From: Triplophysa rosa
Lineage: Eukaryota; Chordata; Actinopteri; Cypriniformes; Nemacheilidae
DNA length: 64,000 nt
Assembly (NCBI RefSeq): GCF_024868665.1
Contig: NC_079905.1
Location: 6,203,879 to 6,267,878, forward strand
Direction: 5' to 3'
Part shown: positions 61,375-64,000 of the stretch, piece after piece
How the letters are laid out: every line of letters starts with the position of its first letter
Position numbering within the stretch: the first letter of the stretch is position 1
Program-made: the position numbers and the translations under genes
The notes under the pieces: generated by a model
Database searches by the model: none
The model's input: only the letters and a program-made list of their open reading frames with translations
Told to the model about the DNA's origin: nothing

Positions 61375-61467
61375 TTCATCCCAGCTGAAAATAGAGTCAA
61401 TCTGTCACAGAAAGAAAGAAAGCCCCACACCGGCAGCAGCTGAGGACTTCAACGTCAGGCCACTCAG
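61375..61467 (+). ncRNA. Candidate third exon of the divergent transcript
   Basis: A long pyrimidine tract and acceptor (CTCTCTCTCTCTCACAG|TTCATC) precede it, and a strong donor (CTCAG|GTGAGC) closes it: the best acceptor-donor pair in the plus-strand upstream region. Length is 93 nt. One frame (entered after one base) is open throughout and is the same frame delivered by the exon ending at 47451, giving 73 open codons from the ATG at 44348. The peptide (includes CHRKKESPTPAAAEDF) is not recognised. It lies between two MITEs but is itself unique. Confidence 0.4.
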
Positions 61468-61620
61468 GTGAGCACCCCAGAAAGAGTCTGGGGTTAATCT
61501 GGGATGTTTCTAGGTATAGCTGAGCTTCAGAGGGGACACTAAAGACTGCATTAACTGAACATGCTGCTAGCCTTCAAACACTCAATACATCCACAGTTTG
61601 TATGAATTTTAGGGATGGAA

Positions 61621-61922
61621 TTAAGGGATAGTTCACCCAAAAATAAACATTCTTTCATAATTTACTTACCCTCTTGTCATTTCAAACCTGTATGATTGTC
61701 ATTCTTCTGCAGAACACAAAAGAAGATATTTTGAAGAATGTTGGTAACTGGACCCCATTCACTTCCATACAATAGAAGTGAATGGGGGCCAGTGCTGTTC
61801 GGTTACCAACGTTCTTCAAAATATCTTCTTTTGTGTTCTGACGAAGAAAGAAAGTCATACGGGTTTGAAATGATAAAAGGGACGAGTAAATCATGACAGA
61901 ATTTAGATTTTAGGGGGAATTT
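61621..61922. mobile_element. Palindromic MITE, right end eroded
   Basis: It starts TTAAGGGATAGTTCACCC. The core pairs as CCCCATTCACTTCCATAC against AATAGAAGTGAATGGGGG. The right inverse terminus has decayed to TTTTAGGGGGAATTTGA. Confidence 0.82.
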
Positions 61923-62192
61923 GATTGAAACCTCAATTAAAGTATTCAATGATCATTATCATGTTGGTTATTTGTATAATTACAAATAATACCATGAGGA
62001 ATAGAATTCTGTTTTATTTAAACTGTCAGTCAAGATTGTTTACATTTGAAAACAATAGATTTGTACATACATCTATGACTGTAGGAATATATTATATTTG
62101 TGTATATAAATCAAAAGACAGATCAGGAGAAACATACATTTAGTCAAGTGTCCAATAATTTGAACAGCAGTGTATTCTCCAGTGAAGGGTTC

Positions 62193-62481
62193 TTAAAGGA
62201 ATAGTTCACCTTCAAAATGACAATTCTGTCATCATTGACCTGTTGTCATTTTAAATCTGTATGACTTCCTCCTGCAAAACAAGATATTTTGAAAAATGTT
62301 GGTAACAGAAAACCGTTGGTCCCCATTGACTTGCATTGGTTTTGCATCCATGCAATAGAAGTCAATGGGGACCAACAGTTATTGGTTACCAAACTTTTTC
62401 AAAATATCTTCTTTTGTGTTTTGCAAGAAGGTATGTAAATAATGACAGGATTTTCATTTCAAAGATGAACTATTCCTTTTA
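62193..62481. mobile_element. Palindromic MITE, 289 bp
   Basis: Ends TTAAAGGAATAGTTCACC and GATGAACTATTCCTTTTAA. The core GTCCCCATTGACTTGC pairs with GTCAATGGGGACC. Third member of the local cluster. Confidence 0.87.
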
Positions 62482-63050
62482 AAAACATTTATTACGTCAG
62501 AACCTTGGCTTTGTGGTTAGCTTACCTCTGGCTGATGCAGGATAGAATCCAGCTCACACCATTTGGTAATTCCAAACTTCAAACTGTAGTGTCCTAAAAT
62601 AACATAAAGAAGCATAACATTTGGTCCATTGTTTATTAACTTCACAAGAATGTGCAAATTGTGATATCTACTCCAGCAGGGAAAAAAGAAGTCGTTGATG
62701 GGAGGGAGAGAGTTTTATTATGGCATATAATTGTTATTCATGACAATATTTTAACATGTCGTAAGTACTTGCTAAATCTGGTTCTTTTAGGTTCCAGTGA
62801 CAGATAACTTTATCGGTTTCACTAGTGTCACCCAATGTGTGATCTCTGCTGAAGCCAACAGCCGCAACGAACAACTGCTAACAGGATCTCTCTATCTTTA
62901 TACCGCTACACCAGTCGGATCTTGTTGGACAAACATCGCTTGAGAGGAAAAATGCAGACGATGTAACTTAACGAACAAGCTAACGAACACAAGAGGTGAT
63001 TTAACAAACATGTTAACGAATGAGAGACGGAAGGTGTAATCAGTAAAAAA
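62482..63050. other. Upstream region, nothing specific
   Basis: Mixed AT-rich DNA. GGATAGAATCCAGCTC near 62540 is weakly reminiscent of a tRNA-like B-box but is not convincing. Confidence 0.4.
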
Positions 63051-63270
63051 GTGACTCGCATTCTCTTTTGTGTGTGAAAATGCAAAACCATTTTAATCTG
63101 CTTCCTGTGATAATTGGTTTCTGATGCGCCATTTATCTTTATCTCCTCTTCGCTTTTTTTCTCCTCCCTGTCTCGCTGACATGGTTAAGTCTCCATCCCC
63201 TAGGTATTTTAATTAGTGTAACAAGATCCGATTTGACAAATCTCAAGATGTGATGAAAACAAAAAGTGTT
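63051..63270. promoter_or_regulatory. Candidate upstream enhancer block 14
   Basis: Unique block with CCATTTTAATCTGCTTCC, GTGATAATTGGTTTCTG, GCGCCATTTATCTTTATC and GTATTTTAATTAGTGTAAC. Several TAAT/GATA-type cores in balanced sequence. By texture only. Confidence 0.4.
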
Positions 63271-64000
63271 TAGTCTTGATAGCTTGTTACACACCTGACA
63301 ATTTCCTTTGTGTGTCGCCGAGCAGTGGGGTTCTAAAAGAAATGCTCACTGTTTTTGTGTTTGGCAGATTAGGGGACGCATGTTTGTTTGGTGCTCTGTG
63401 ATGTCACAATGTCAACCGTATGACATTTTGGTTTCTGTATTTGTAATTGTTGCAGTTATTTATATCCAAAGACATCAAATCACAACAATTTTGCTTTAAA
63501 TAATGCCTAGCTATTTAGGTATTGGTTAACAAAATTTTTTACAATTTAAAAAAAAATAATGCGCATATACACACAGAATTATATTAAATATATAAATGGA
63601 TTTAACTTGTACTATGTATAAAATGTAAAAATAATAAAACAAGTTATGATGATATTGATATGATCATTCTTTGCATAATCGAACCTTGATGCGCTTCCAT
63701 TTACATATATTTCTTTTTCATTTTTTAGTATTGCATTTCTGTTTAAAGTCCACTCAATAGTTTTTTTATATCAAATTATTTTGCTCTTAAAACAATAATT
63801 GTAGGACCACCAACAATACCACCACGGACCCTTGGTCTAGGTGATGTCATTTCAGAACCAAAGCAAGTTTCTATACTTTGATGAATGACTATAGAGACCA
63901 TTTTCTTTACGAATACAAATAACTTATAACTTTATAAAAATAAACTGGACCCATTATAATTTCAAATTGACTTTAAACAACCACAAATAAAGACAAAACT
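63271..64000. other. Right-hand flank, AT-rich
   Basis: Strongly AT-rich (63480-63780), no gene, exon or repeat family recognised. Confidence 0.5.

Noticed and set aside
43300..64000. zadh2 (ptgr3), the head-to-head neighbour of TSHZ1 in mammals
   Set aside because: No frame in the upstream 20 kb resembles its oxidoreductase domain, and its large second exon would have been obvious.

Overview
The window looks like vertebrate, most likely teleost, nuclear DNA. It is AT-rich and mostly non-coding, with long GA, GAAA and CA microsatellites, tRNA-derived SINE pieces, and many short palindromic DNA elements whose ends read TTAAAGG(G/A)A(C/T)AGTTCACCCAAAAAT. This repeat mix is what I would expect of a cyprinid-like fish. 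That is inference from remembered repeat families; no species can be named from the window.

One protein-coding gene is well supported: a teashirt zinc-finger transcription factor on the minus strand, closest to tshz1. Its 40-nt first coding exon (42242 to 42203) encodes the teashirt N-terminal signature MPRRKQQAPRR. A 26.4-kb intron (42202 to 15787) follows, then one large exon (15786 to 12425) holding all the zinc fingers, the homeodomain-like segment and the stop codon. The spliced product is 1133 residues. A 3' UTR of about 1.2 kb with an AATAAA signal at 11232-11237 follows.

Layout from left to right. 1-11.2 kb is sequence downstream of tshz1: a nested transposon stack at 0.2-1.7 kb, a foldback element at 3.9-4.5 kb, a second short element at 7.2-7.5 kb, and two stretches that look like conserved regulatory DNA (about 4.8-5.2 and 10.1-10.9 kb). 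11.2-15.8 kb is the 3' UTR and main coding exon. 15.8-42.2 kb is the intron, with several compact blocks dense in homeodomain-type cores (TAATTA, TAATTR) that are good enhancer candidates, separated by microsatellites and MITEs. 42.2-43.4 kb is exon 1 and a CpG-rich promoter region. 43.4-64 kb is upstream sequence without a long ORF, with further enhancer-like blocks and a cluster of three palindromic MITEs at 60.8-62.5 kb.

The least expected signal is a possible divergent spliced transcript on the plus strand, starting about 2 kb upstream of tshz1. Three candidate exons (ending 44424; 47401-47451; 61375-61467) have good splice sites and can be joined in one open frame of 73 codons with no stop. 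It is not recognised as any known protein and may be a non-coding RNA or coincidence. I found no bacterial-type system, no CRISPR array, no functional tRNA or rRNA gene and no intact autonomous transposase.
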